This document shows, one piece after another, positions 1 through 3,980 of a DNA stretch of 5,624 bases; positions within the stretch are counted from its first letter, which is position 1; every line of letters begins with the position of its first letter. The DNA lies in NCBI GenBank assembly GCA_037440345.1, contig JBBIUJ010000283.1, forward strand, positions 1 to 5,624. Reading direction: 5' to 3'. Source of the stretch: CAINVV01 sp037440345. GTDB taxonomy: Bacteria > Bacteroidota > Bacteroidia > Bacteroidales > Prolixibacteraceae. The notes below the pieces were generated by a model. It made no database searches. It worked only from the letters and a program-made list of their open reading frames with translations, and was not told the origin of the DNA. Both the position numbers and the translations under genes were made by a program.

Positions 1-86
1 ACTGGATTCTTGTATGGCAGCAAAATGATTCTGTTTTAACCCTTTTGTTCATGAATACTGGAACCCATTCCGATCTGTTCAAATAA
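1..86 (+). CDS. YafQ/RelE-family toxin, C-terminal fragment (5' end outside window)
   Basis: An open frame enters from the left edge (first full codon at base 3) and ends at TAA 84-86, giving 27 residues. It contains W-x-L-x-W followed by a short beta strand and ends N-T-G-T-H-S-D-L-F-K. The (G/T)-x-H-S-(D/E)-L-F ending and the hydrophobic strand before it match the C-terminus of YafQ-type mRNA-cleaving toxins of type II toxin-antitoxin systems. The His and Phe of this ending correspond to catalytic-site residues of E. coli YafQ (H87, F91). The antitoxin would normally lie just upstream, outside the window. The gene converges on the repressor gene at 170-703. It may be host flank beside the element or cargo of the element; the window cannot decide. 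The family call comes from a short tail only. Confidence 0.7.
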   Translation, partial: WILVWQQNDSVLTLLFMNTGTHSDLFK

Positions 87-169
87 TTTTTTTTACCTTT
101 AGTTTTGGGAAAGGTGCCTGCCGTTTTTGCTGATGCTGCCGGAGGCGTTGAAAGAGTCAATTTAAGGAA
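87..169. other. Convergent intergenic gap with hairpin and GC-rich patch
   Basis: This gap separates the toxin stop from the repressor stop. A T-run at 87-94 is followed by a perfect 6-bp inverted repeat, ACCTTT (95-100) and AAAGGT (110-115), with a 9-nt loop. The hairpin lacks a downstream T-run on either strand, so it is not a textbook terminator, but it is the only visible structure that could separate the two convergent genes. Bases about 113-150 are much richer in G and C than the surroundings. The gap could hold the left junction of the element; no matching copy was found elsewhere in the window. Confidence 0.35.
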
Positions 170-703
170 TTAAGACACATCGTTTATCCCTTTCGGCGGT
201 TTTTTACCTTCCTCTACATATTTTTTAATAAAATCTTCTGCATAATTTTTCATAAAGTCTTCACGATCAATGTGATTATCAGCGTCGAATAAAAGATCAT
301 CATCTGAGTAGGTAAACGGTTCTCTATGGTGTTCTTTGTCATATTCTCTACAATAAATAACCCAAGCAATTTCCTTTAAGAAATTATTATCGGAAAGAAA
401 CTGTATAATCTGTCTTTTGTCATTTAATTGTTCTTCAAGTCCCAATATTCTCTTCTTAAGGGTTTCAATATCACTCTTTAAGCTGTCGATCTTTTGGCTA
501 TCTCCGTCAATGTCGAACAGTTCATTAAATCCAACCCCTAAAGCCTTTGAAATTTTAATAGCAAGTGAAAGCGACACATTTTCAGTTATTCCACTTTCAA
601 TTTTCGCATATCCCGGCTGAGATAATCCGACTAAAGAAGCCATTTTAGTTTGGCTTATACCTTTCTGATTTCTAAGGACTTTAATTTTATCCATTTCATT
701 CAT
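170..703 (-). CDS. XRE-family transcriptional repressor with coiled coil
   Basis: This is a predicted DNA-binding repressor of 177 residues on the minus strand. Residues about 4-62 form an XRE/Cro-CI type helix-turn-helix domain. The HTH core at about 17-36 has the typical SQ...A..vGlSQ.....iE pattern and is followed by AIKISKALGVGFNELF. Residues about 70-104 show a heptad pattern (I72, L75, I79, L82, I86, L89, L93) that fits a coiled coil, probably for dimerisation. The acidic/aromatic C-terminal part (about 108-177) is not recognised. ATG at 703 was chosen; ATG at 694 (MDKIKVLRN) is a close alternative. An in-frame TTG at 739 would add a hydrophobic leader ahead of the HTH and is unlikely. 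The gene is divergent from the 831 gene across an AT-rich dyad-rich region, the classic arrangement of a lysogeny-type switch. No RecA-cleavage (LexA/CI peptidase) domain is visible, so induction probably needs an anti-repressor or another signal. Confidence 0.88.
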   Translation of the reverse strand: MNEMDKIKVLRNQKGISQTKMASLVGLSQPGYAKIESGITENVSLSLAIKISKALGVGFNELFDIDGDSQKIDSLKSDIETLKKRILGLEEQLNDKRQIIQFLSDNNFLKEIAWVIYCREYDKEHHREPFTYSDDDLLFDADNHIDREDFMKNYAEDFIKKYVEEGKKPPKGINDVS

Positions 704-707
704 AATG

Positions 708-740
708 CAAAATAAATAAAAAATGGAATTGGAAAACAAT
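708..740 (-). promoter_or_regulatory. Weak candidate promoter for the repressor gene
   Basis: Read on the minus strand, TTATTTTG (715-708) matches TAnnTTTG at seven of eight positions. ATTG (740-737) lies 21 bp upstream as a possible -33 element. Transcription would start at or next to the ATG at 703, so the repressor mRNA would be almost leaderless. The match is imperfect and the call is tentative. Confidence 0.3.
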
Positions 741-756
741 ATTTATTGAAATATTT

Positions 757-792
757 TAGTCTATTTATTTGTATTTGCAAATTATTAGACTA
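757..792. promoter_or_regulatory. Candidate operator: 36-bp imperfect palindrome
   Basis: Arms TAGTCTA (757-763) and TAGACTA (786-792) are perfect reverse complements. They enclose a second symmetric pair, ATTTG (767-771) and CAAAT (778-782), around the same axis at 774.5. A separate perfect palindrome, ATTTGCAAAT (773-782), overlaps it. The dyad covers the -33 element and touches the -7 element of the rightward promoter, so a protein bound here would block transcription of the 831 operon. The divergent XRE protein is the obvious candidate ligand. The palindrome is seen directly; protein binding is inferred. Confidence 0.55.
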
Positions 793-798
793 TTTTTG
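768..798 (+). promoter_or_regulatory. Bacteroidota-type promoter for the rightward operon
   Basis: TTTG at 768-771, a 19-bp spacer, then TATTTTTG at 791-798. This is an exact match to the Bacteroidota sigma-ABfr consensus (-33 TTTG or TTG, -7 TAnnTTTG). The predicted transcription start is near 803-807, giving a leader of roughly 25 nt before the ATG at 831. It has no other obvious job than driving the HTH-ATPase operon. Confidence 0.65.
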
Positions 799-830
799 CA
801 ATCATAAAGAATTACTTAATTATAATTGCA

Positions 831-1091
831 ATGGAAAACAAAACAATTTTATTAGAAATCAACGGAAAGACATTTAGAGGCTTTTTGTCTGAAACGACTG
901 AAAAGGGAACCAAGCCCCAAACTCCCGACTTTGAGAAAGACAAGATCACAATTAAGGAGGCTTGTGCCCTGGTTGGTTGCACTCCTCCTACCCTACTGAA
1001 ACTTGTCAAACAGGAAAAATTTAAAATGTACAACCTGTTAAGCAGAAAGTATTTTTTAAGGAGCGAGATAATTGATGCCCTAAGGAAATAA
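831..1091 (+). CDS. Small HTH protein, excisionase/MerR-like (HTH_17 type)
   Basis: This 86-residue protein has an N-terminal tail (1-37) of no recognised type. A winged-helix DNA-binding domain of the excisionase/MerR-like class follows. The segment ITIKEACALVGCTPPTLLKL (39-58) is the helix-turn-helix, and the wing, residues about 62-75, leads into YFLRSEIIDAL. That last part is the typical ending of HTH_17 proteins (R-y-x-x-x-S-E-I-D). It is the first gene after the repressor-controlled promoter and ends 8 bp before the ATPase gene, so the two are co-transcribed. Small proteins in this position in Bacteroidota elements act as excisionases or activators. Here the integrase lies 2.9 kb downstream, so a role as activator or as origin/att binding factor is also possible. 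The role is inferred from fold and position only. Confidence 0.8.
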   Translation: MENKTILLEINGKTFRGFLSETTEKGTKPQTPDFEKDKITIKEACALVGCTPPTLLKLVKQEKFKMYNLLSRKYFLRSEIIDALRK

Positions 1092-1099
1092 AGTACAGT

Positions 1100-2146
1100 A
1101 TGGCAATCTCCCAAGAGGATATAAAACGAATTGTAGAAAATTCCAGGCTTCGAGCAGATCACGAGTTTGAACACCCTCCTGTCTGTTTGGCAATAGAGGG
1201 TAATTATGGTAATGAAACCTTTGCAACGTTAGGTAATTTTTCCACCCTTTTGGCACTACCCAAAGTAGGAAAAACGACAGCGACCGGAATAATAGTTTCA
1301 TCTCTATTGAAAGGAAAACAGATTTCAAACTTTATCCCCTCCCTTCCGGATGAAAAGAAAAACATCTTATGGATTGACACAGAGCAGGGAGAACCAGAAT
1401 GCGTCAAAATTATTAGAACCATTGCCAAGCAAGTCAACGGAGACCCCAAAGCTGATCCTGAAAATCTTATTTATTATCCACTTAGAAGGTACAACAGGGC
1501 AGACAGGATTCAAATCACTGAACATCTAATTAAAAACACACCAGGTTTAGGCTTTGTTGTAATTGACGGGATCCGGGATTTTGTTTCATCGATCAACGAC
1601 GAACGGGAAGCCACCGCCATAGCGGACTATCTTCTGAAATGGACACAGGAACACAACATTCACATTTTTACGATCCTGCACCAAAATAAAGGGGATGATA
1701 ACGCAAGGGGACACCTGGGGAGCGAGTTAATGAACAAGGCTGAAACTGTGGCAACACTTAGCCGGGAAGATTACAACGGAAAAAGATCAACAATATTTAA
1801 GCCTAAATTCACCAGGCATAAAGATTTTCAAGAGTTTTCATTTACTGTTAATGAGGACGGCCAAATATTAAATACTGAAATCAAATCTACCTACGAACCC
1901 AAATCACCACAGCCTAACCATTTAACTCCAGATGAAATTACCACAATTCTAAAACAGACTTTTGGTAATAATGAATCTTACACCTACGCCCCATTACAAA
2001 ACAAGCTCCATACAATTTGCGAAAAAATATATGATCATTTTGGAATGACAAAATGTGTAAAGCTCATAACATATCTAAAAGATAAAAATTACATCATTCA
2101 AAAAGATGGTTCAAAGGAGTACATTTTTAACAGATACCCGCTTTAG
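1100..2146 (+). CDS. RepA-like RecA-fold ATPase (putative replicative helicase)
   Basis: This 348-residue protein is of the RepA/AAA_25 type, related to the hexameric helicases of IncQ-like replicons. Walker A lies at 52-59 (ALPKVGKT; K58, T59), with Ala in place of the usual first Gly. A catalytic-acid motif WIDTEQ follows at 91-96 (E95). Walker B is GFVVID at 151-156 (D156). A sensor/hexamer segment ILHQNKG (192-198) comes with RGHLGSEL (203-210), which supplies a likely arginine finger (R203) and a DNA-contact loop. Residues about 275-345 look like a small winged-helix domain that could bind the origin. The gene starts 8 bp after the upstream stop. Its TAG stop lies inside the first iteron-like repeat, so the putative origin begins exactly at its 3' end. 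With the downstream primase it forms a plausible helicase-primase pair. A mobilization accessory or regulatory ATPase is the alternative; no helicase activity can be read from the sequence. Confidence 0.82.
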   Translation: MAISQEDIKRIVENSRLRADHEFEHPPVCLAIEGNYGNETFATLGNFSTLLALPKVGKTTATGIIVSSLLKGKQISNFIPSLPDEKKNILWIDTEQGEPECVKIIRTIAKQVNGDPKADPENLIYYPLRRYNRADRIQITEHLIKNTPGLGFVVIDGIRDFVSSINDEREATAIADYLLKWTQEHNIHIFTILHQNKGDDNARGHLGSELMNKAETVATLSREDYNGKRSTIFKPKFTRHKDFQEFSFTVNEDGQILNTEIKSTYEPKSPQPNHLTPDEITTILKQTFGNNESYTYAPLQNKLHTICEKIYDHFGMTKCVKLITYLKDKNYIIQKDGSKEYIFNRYPL

Positions 2147-2253
2147 CACTTTAATATAGCACTTCAATTAATGTGAAGTACTTAATACATTGAATTTATG
2201 ACAATTAAACGAATATAAAAACAATTACATCTAAAGTACTTTAAACACCCCTT

Positions 2254-2303
2254 TATATATATATGGACACCCTTAAAGTGAAGCGATTGATTTAATTGAT
2301 TTA
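2254..2303. other. AT-rich segment, possible DNA unwinding element
   Basis: An 11-nt alternating TA tract (2254-2264) is followed by GGACACCC and by two perfect tandem copies of ATTGATTTA (2286-2294 and 2295-2303). ACACCC also occurs before the TA tract (from 2245), so the tract is framed by ACACCC direct repeats. Tandem AT-rich 9-mers beside iterons are typical of unwinding elements. No DnaA box close to TTATCCACA was seen. Confidence 0.4.
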
Positions 2304-2321
2304 CAGCACATTAGATAAAAA

Positions 2322-2347
2322 TAGCACTTTAGGGGGTTAAAGTGCTA
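2322..2347. repeat. Perfect inverted repeat around a G5 spacer
   Basis: TAGCACTTTA (2322-2331) and TAAAGTGCTA (2338-2347) are exact reverse complements with a GGGGGT spacer. Each arm is a full copy of the iteron-like motif, so the structure is both the last iteron pair and a 10-bp stem hairpin. It lies 81 bp before the primase start. It could be a single-strand initiation hairpin recognised by the primase (as ssi sites are in IncQ plasmids), a dimer binding site, or an operator. No T-run follows, which argues against a terminator. Confidence 0.55.
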
Positions 2348-2428
2348 AAAATACAGGCAAAACAGAGATGTTTTTGCTGGTGAAAAGAGAAAAAAAATCT
2401 ATAAAACTTACATAAAAACAGAAAGGTT
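2348..2428 (+). other. Primase gene leader without a clear promoter
   Basis: This AT-rich leader is purine-rich near 2380-2400. TGTTTTTG at 2369-2376 matches the -7 consensus at seven of eight positions, but no TTTG or TTG lies 19-21 bp upstream, so a promoter is only a weak possibility. AAAGG (2422-2426) is just 2 bp from the ATG at 2429, too close for a normal Shine-Dalgarno contact. No open reading frame worth reporting lies in 2147-2428. Confidence 0.3.
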
Positions 2429-3298
2429 ATGAATTGTAAAGAAGCAAAACAGATCAGTATTGTCGGGTATCTCCAGGGGATTGGAATAAGCCCTGACAAT
2501 AACAATAACGGGAAAGCCTGGTATAAATCCCCGCTCCGGAGCGAAGAGACACCGAGCTTTAAAGTTGATACAAATAAAAATCTATGGTTTGACCACGGGT
2601 CCGGCAAAGGAGGCAATATAATTGACCTGGTGGAACAGCTACACAGAACATCAACAGTTGGAGCTTTACAGATCCTTTCGGGTGCAACAATAGCCCCCAT
2701 TTCTCTCTCTTCTCCCCAGCAAAAAGATCCTTCTGAAACCTTCGAGATCACCAAGATCCAGGAGCTTCAAAACCGGGCTATAATAGCCTATCTGAAGAGC
2801 AGGGGGATTGGCTTCGATACCGCTACCCTATACCTTCAGGAAGCCTACTGGAAGATTGTCAACCCTTCAACAGGAGAAATAAAGAGATATTTTGGTATAG
2901 CCTTCCAAAACGACAAAGGAGGCATTGAATTGAATTTTGGACTTGCAGGCAAAAGCATTAAAATGTCAAGTAGTCCAAAGTGGGTAACAACAATTCCCGG
3001 GAGTATTCCTAACCTGAACATTTTTGAAGGTTTTTTTGATTTTCTCTCTTTTCTCAGGTTCTCCAAGATCCGCAGGTCACAGGACACCAATATAATCCTT
3101 AATAGCGTTTCAAACCTTTCAAAAATCATTGATGATCTGTCGGGATTTGAAACAATAAGCCTCTATCTGGACAATGACAATGCCGGTGATGAAGCAACAA
3201 AACGGATCATTTCAAAATATCCCCAAACTCAAAACATATCCTCCAGGCTTTATCCTGGGTTTAATGACTTCAACGATTTTTTAACAAACCGCAAATAA
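2429..3298 (+). CDS. Toprim-domain DNA primase with degenerate zinc-finger region
   Basis: This 289-residue protein is primase-like. Residues about 30-72 match the body of the CHC2 zinc-binding domain of DnaG-type primases (SPLRSEETPSFKV, then LWFDHGSGKGGNIIDLVEQL), but the Cys/His ligand positions hold Tyr, Arg and Phe/Asp/His, so no zinc ribbon can form. Residues about 140-190 are a linker/strand region of the RNA-polymerase-like fold. The Toprim domain follows: IFEGFFD with E200, G201 and D204, and YLDNDNAGD with D248, D250 and G253, which are the metal-binding acid sets. The ending PGFNDFNDFL (276-285) matches the conserved tail of Bacteroidota Toprim primases. It probably makes primers for the element's own replication, together with the ATPase upstream. 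NBU elements carry a comparable primase (PrmN1). At 289 residues it is compact; no helicase domain is fused. Confidence 0.87.
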   Translation: MNCKEAKQISIVGYLQGIGISPDNNNNGKAWYKSPLRSEETPSFKVDTNKNLWFDHGSGKGGNIIDLVEQLHRTSTVGALQILSGATIAPISLSSPQQKDPSETFEITKIQELQNRAIIAYLKSRGIGFDTATLYLQEAYWKIVNPSTGEIKRYFGIAFQNDKGGIELNFGLAGKSIKMSSSPKWVTTIPGSIPNLNIFEGFFDFLSFLRFSKIRRSQDTNIILNSVSNLSKIIDDLSGFETISLYLDNDNAGDEATKRIISKYPQTQNISSRLYPGFNDFNDFLTNRK

Positions 3299-3305
3299 AC
3301 AAAAA

Positions 3306-3335
3306 CCCCGGTCAGTGCTTGAACACCGCCCAGGG
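3306..3335. other. Imperfect hairpin between primase and coiled-coil genes
   Basis: The segment is symmetric about 3320.5. CCC (3306-3308) pairs with GGG (3333-3335), GG (3310-3311) with CC (3330-3331), C3313 with G3328, and GTG (3315-3317) with CAC (3324-3326). Three mismatches break the stem and the loop is 6 nt. No T-run follows, so it is not a standard terminator. It may modulate read-through or mRNA processing within the operon. Confidence 0.3.
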
Positions 3336-3367
3336 TAATTATTAATCTTAAAATCAATTTCAAAATT

Positions 3368-3769
3368 ATGGAAAATTCCAAAGAAACAAAACTTAAGCTG
3401 CTCGAAGCTGAAATTTCACGCAAAAACAAAATCCTGGATGAATTACTTCTTAAACGAAGAAATACTATCCGGGAACATAAAATGCTAACACGAAAAATTA
3501 ACCGTGTTAGCACAGATCTTGACAAGGCAAGATTTACTCCGCTTTTTCTGGCTAGGGACATTACTTCAACACTGTACCTGGTAAGAGGTAGCCAAAAACT
3601 AAAAAAACTGTTTATTCAGGAGCTCATTGATTATTTGCAGGCTTGGATACAGTCACCAGGAAGAATCTTTGATCCTGACATAAAACCCGGTTCAATCGTT
3701 CAGCTTTTATTCAACACCAACCAATCAAACAATTCATTTAACATAGAAAAGGAGGCTACAAATGACTAA
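3368..3769 (+). CDS. Coiled-coil protein of unknown function
   Basis: I do not recognise this 133-residue protein. Residues about 5-55 are highly charged and leucine-rich with a heptad pattern, predicting a long coiled coil. Residues 56-100 (FTPLFLARDITSTLYLV, then QELIDYLQAWI) look like a helical globular part. The tail from about 112 is polar and asparagine-rich. There is no signal peptide or membrane segment. The gene starts 69 bp after the primase stop with only AT-rich leader, and its last 8 bases overlap the next gene, so both are in one operon. Its place between primase and integrase suggests an accessory replication, partition or mobilization role, but that is inference from position alone. 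Confidence 0.7.
   Translation: MENSKETKLKLLEAEISRKNKILDELLLKRRNTIREHKMLTRKINRVSTDLDKARFTPLFLARDITSTLYLVRGSQKLKKLFIQELIDYLQAWIQSPGRIFDPDIKPGSIVQLLFNTNQSNNSFNIEKEATND
3751..3755 (+). promoter_or_regulatory. Strong Shine-Dalgarno site (GGAGG)
   Basis: GGAGG ends 6 nt before the ATG at 3762 and lies inside the end of the preceding gene. It is the only canonical, well-spaced site in the window, which is unusual for Bacteroidota, where such sites are rare. It supports 3762 as a real start and suggests the 72-residue protein is made at a high rate or independently of coupling. Confidence 0.65.
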
Positions 3770-3980
3770 GAAAAACACACAATCCCCTGAATTTATTGAA
3801 AAACAAAAAGAGTTAATTGATTTTATCATCTCGGCTGACTGTTTGCCAAAAAATATCAGAAAGGTAGTCGCCTACGCTGTGAGTTCTTCTCAACGCGATG
3901 GAGTAGATCCCGAAATGTGTGGTCATTTGGCTTTTGTATCAATGATTGCAGATTTTATAGAGGAATTACTAGAATCATGA
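3762..3980 (+). CDS. Small orphan protein, 72 residues
   Basis: No family is recognised. The protein is predicted to be nearly all helical: residues 10-23 (FIEKQKELIDFIIS), 31-44 (NIRKVVAYAVSSSQ) and 54-70 (GHLAFVSMIADFIEELL), with an acidic C-terminus. There are two Cys residues (27, 53) but no metal-binding pattern, and no signal peptide. The start is fixed by the GGAGG site at 3751-3755. The gene overlaps the upstream gene by 8 bp and the integrase by ATGA at 3977-3980, so it is translationally tied to both. Such tight coupling suggests that it regulates or assists the integrase, for example as a recombination directionality factor, but no HTH is visible. Confidence 0.7.
   Translation: MTKKNTQSPEFIEKQKELIDFIISADCLPKNIRKVVAYAVSSSQRDGVDPEMCGHLAFVSMIADFIEELLES

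Larger units (their letters stand above)
706..832. repeat. Cluster of TTGCAA-like short palindromes across the divergent region
   Basis: Four T/A-flanked TGCA cores occur in 127 bp: TGCAAAAT (706-713), TTTGCAAA (774-781, within ATTTGCAAAT), TTTTGCAA (794-801, overlapping the -7 element) and ATTGCAAT (825-832, overlapping the start codon at 831). Core centres are 70, 21 and 30 bp apart; the middle pair is two helical turns apart. The outer copies sit almost on the two divergent start codons. The spacing is compatible with co-operative binding by a dimeric repressor, but the AT-rich background makes some copies likely by chance. Confidence 0.35.
2144..2347. repeat. Iteron-like repeat cluster, putative replication origin
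   Basis: A repeated motif with consensus TAGCACTTTAA appears in both orientations. Copies are TAGCACTTTAA (2144-2154), TAGCACTTCAA (2157-2167), AAGTACTTAA (2176-2185), the perfect palindrome TAAAGTACTTTA (2232-2243), reversed TTAAAGTG (2273-2280), degenerate AGCACATTAG (2305-2314), TAGCACTTTA (2322-2331) and reversed TTAAAGTGCTA (2337-2347). The first two are 13 bp apart. Between them lie an AT-rich stretch with a TA tract (2254-2264) and a tandem repeat. Iterons plus an AT-rich unwinding region between a helicase-like and a primase gene is how IncQ-like and satellite origins are built. The repeats are seen directly; origin function is inferred. The copies overlapping the ATPase stop could also serve as autoregulatory operator sites for the primase gene. 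Confidence 0.65.

Noticed and set aside
1..160. Open minus-strand frame from TTG at 160 to the left edge
   Set aside because: It is antisense to the clear YafQ-type tail, starts at a TTG without support, and its composition (T-P-P-A-A-S-A-K-T) looks spurious.
548..559. TGAAATTTTAAT shared with 5078-5089, as flanking att repeats
   Set aside because: The left copy lies inside the repressor coding sequence (residues I-K-I-S-K region) and the 12-mer is almost all A/T, so chance is the simplest explanation.
704..739. In-frame TTG at 739 as start of the repressor
   Set aside because: It adds 12 hydrophobic residues before the HTH that do not fit the family and would place the start in the divergent control region; ATG at 703 or 694 fits XRE proteins.
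1089..1096. TAAAGTAC at the end of the HTH gene as an iteron copy
   Set aside because: It matches only two thirds of the 12-bp palindrome and is isolated from the cluster; interesting only if conserved.
812..1174. Minus-strand reading frame opposite the small HTH gene
   Set aside because: It is antisense to a well-supported HTH protein and has no recognisable domain.
2329..2754. Minus-strand reading frame over the iteron region and primase start
   Set aside because: It runs antisense to the conserved zinc-finger-like part of the primase and through the repeats; composition is rich in Cys, Phe and Leu without a domain.
3917..3976. In-frame ATG at 3917 as start of the integrase
   Set aside because: The extra 20 residues lie in the body of the 72-residue gene in another frame and do not look like integrase sequence; ATG 3977 overlaps the upstream stop as ATGA.
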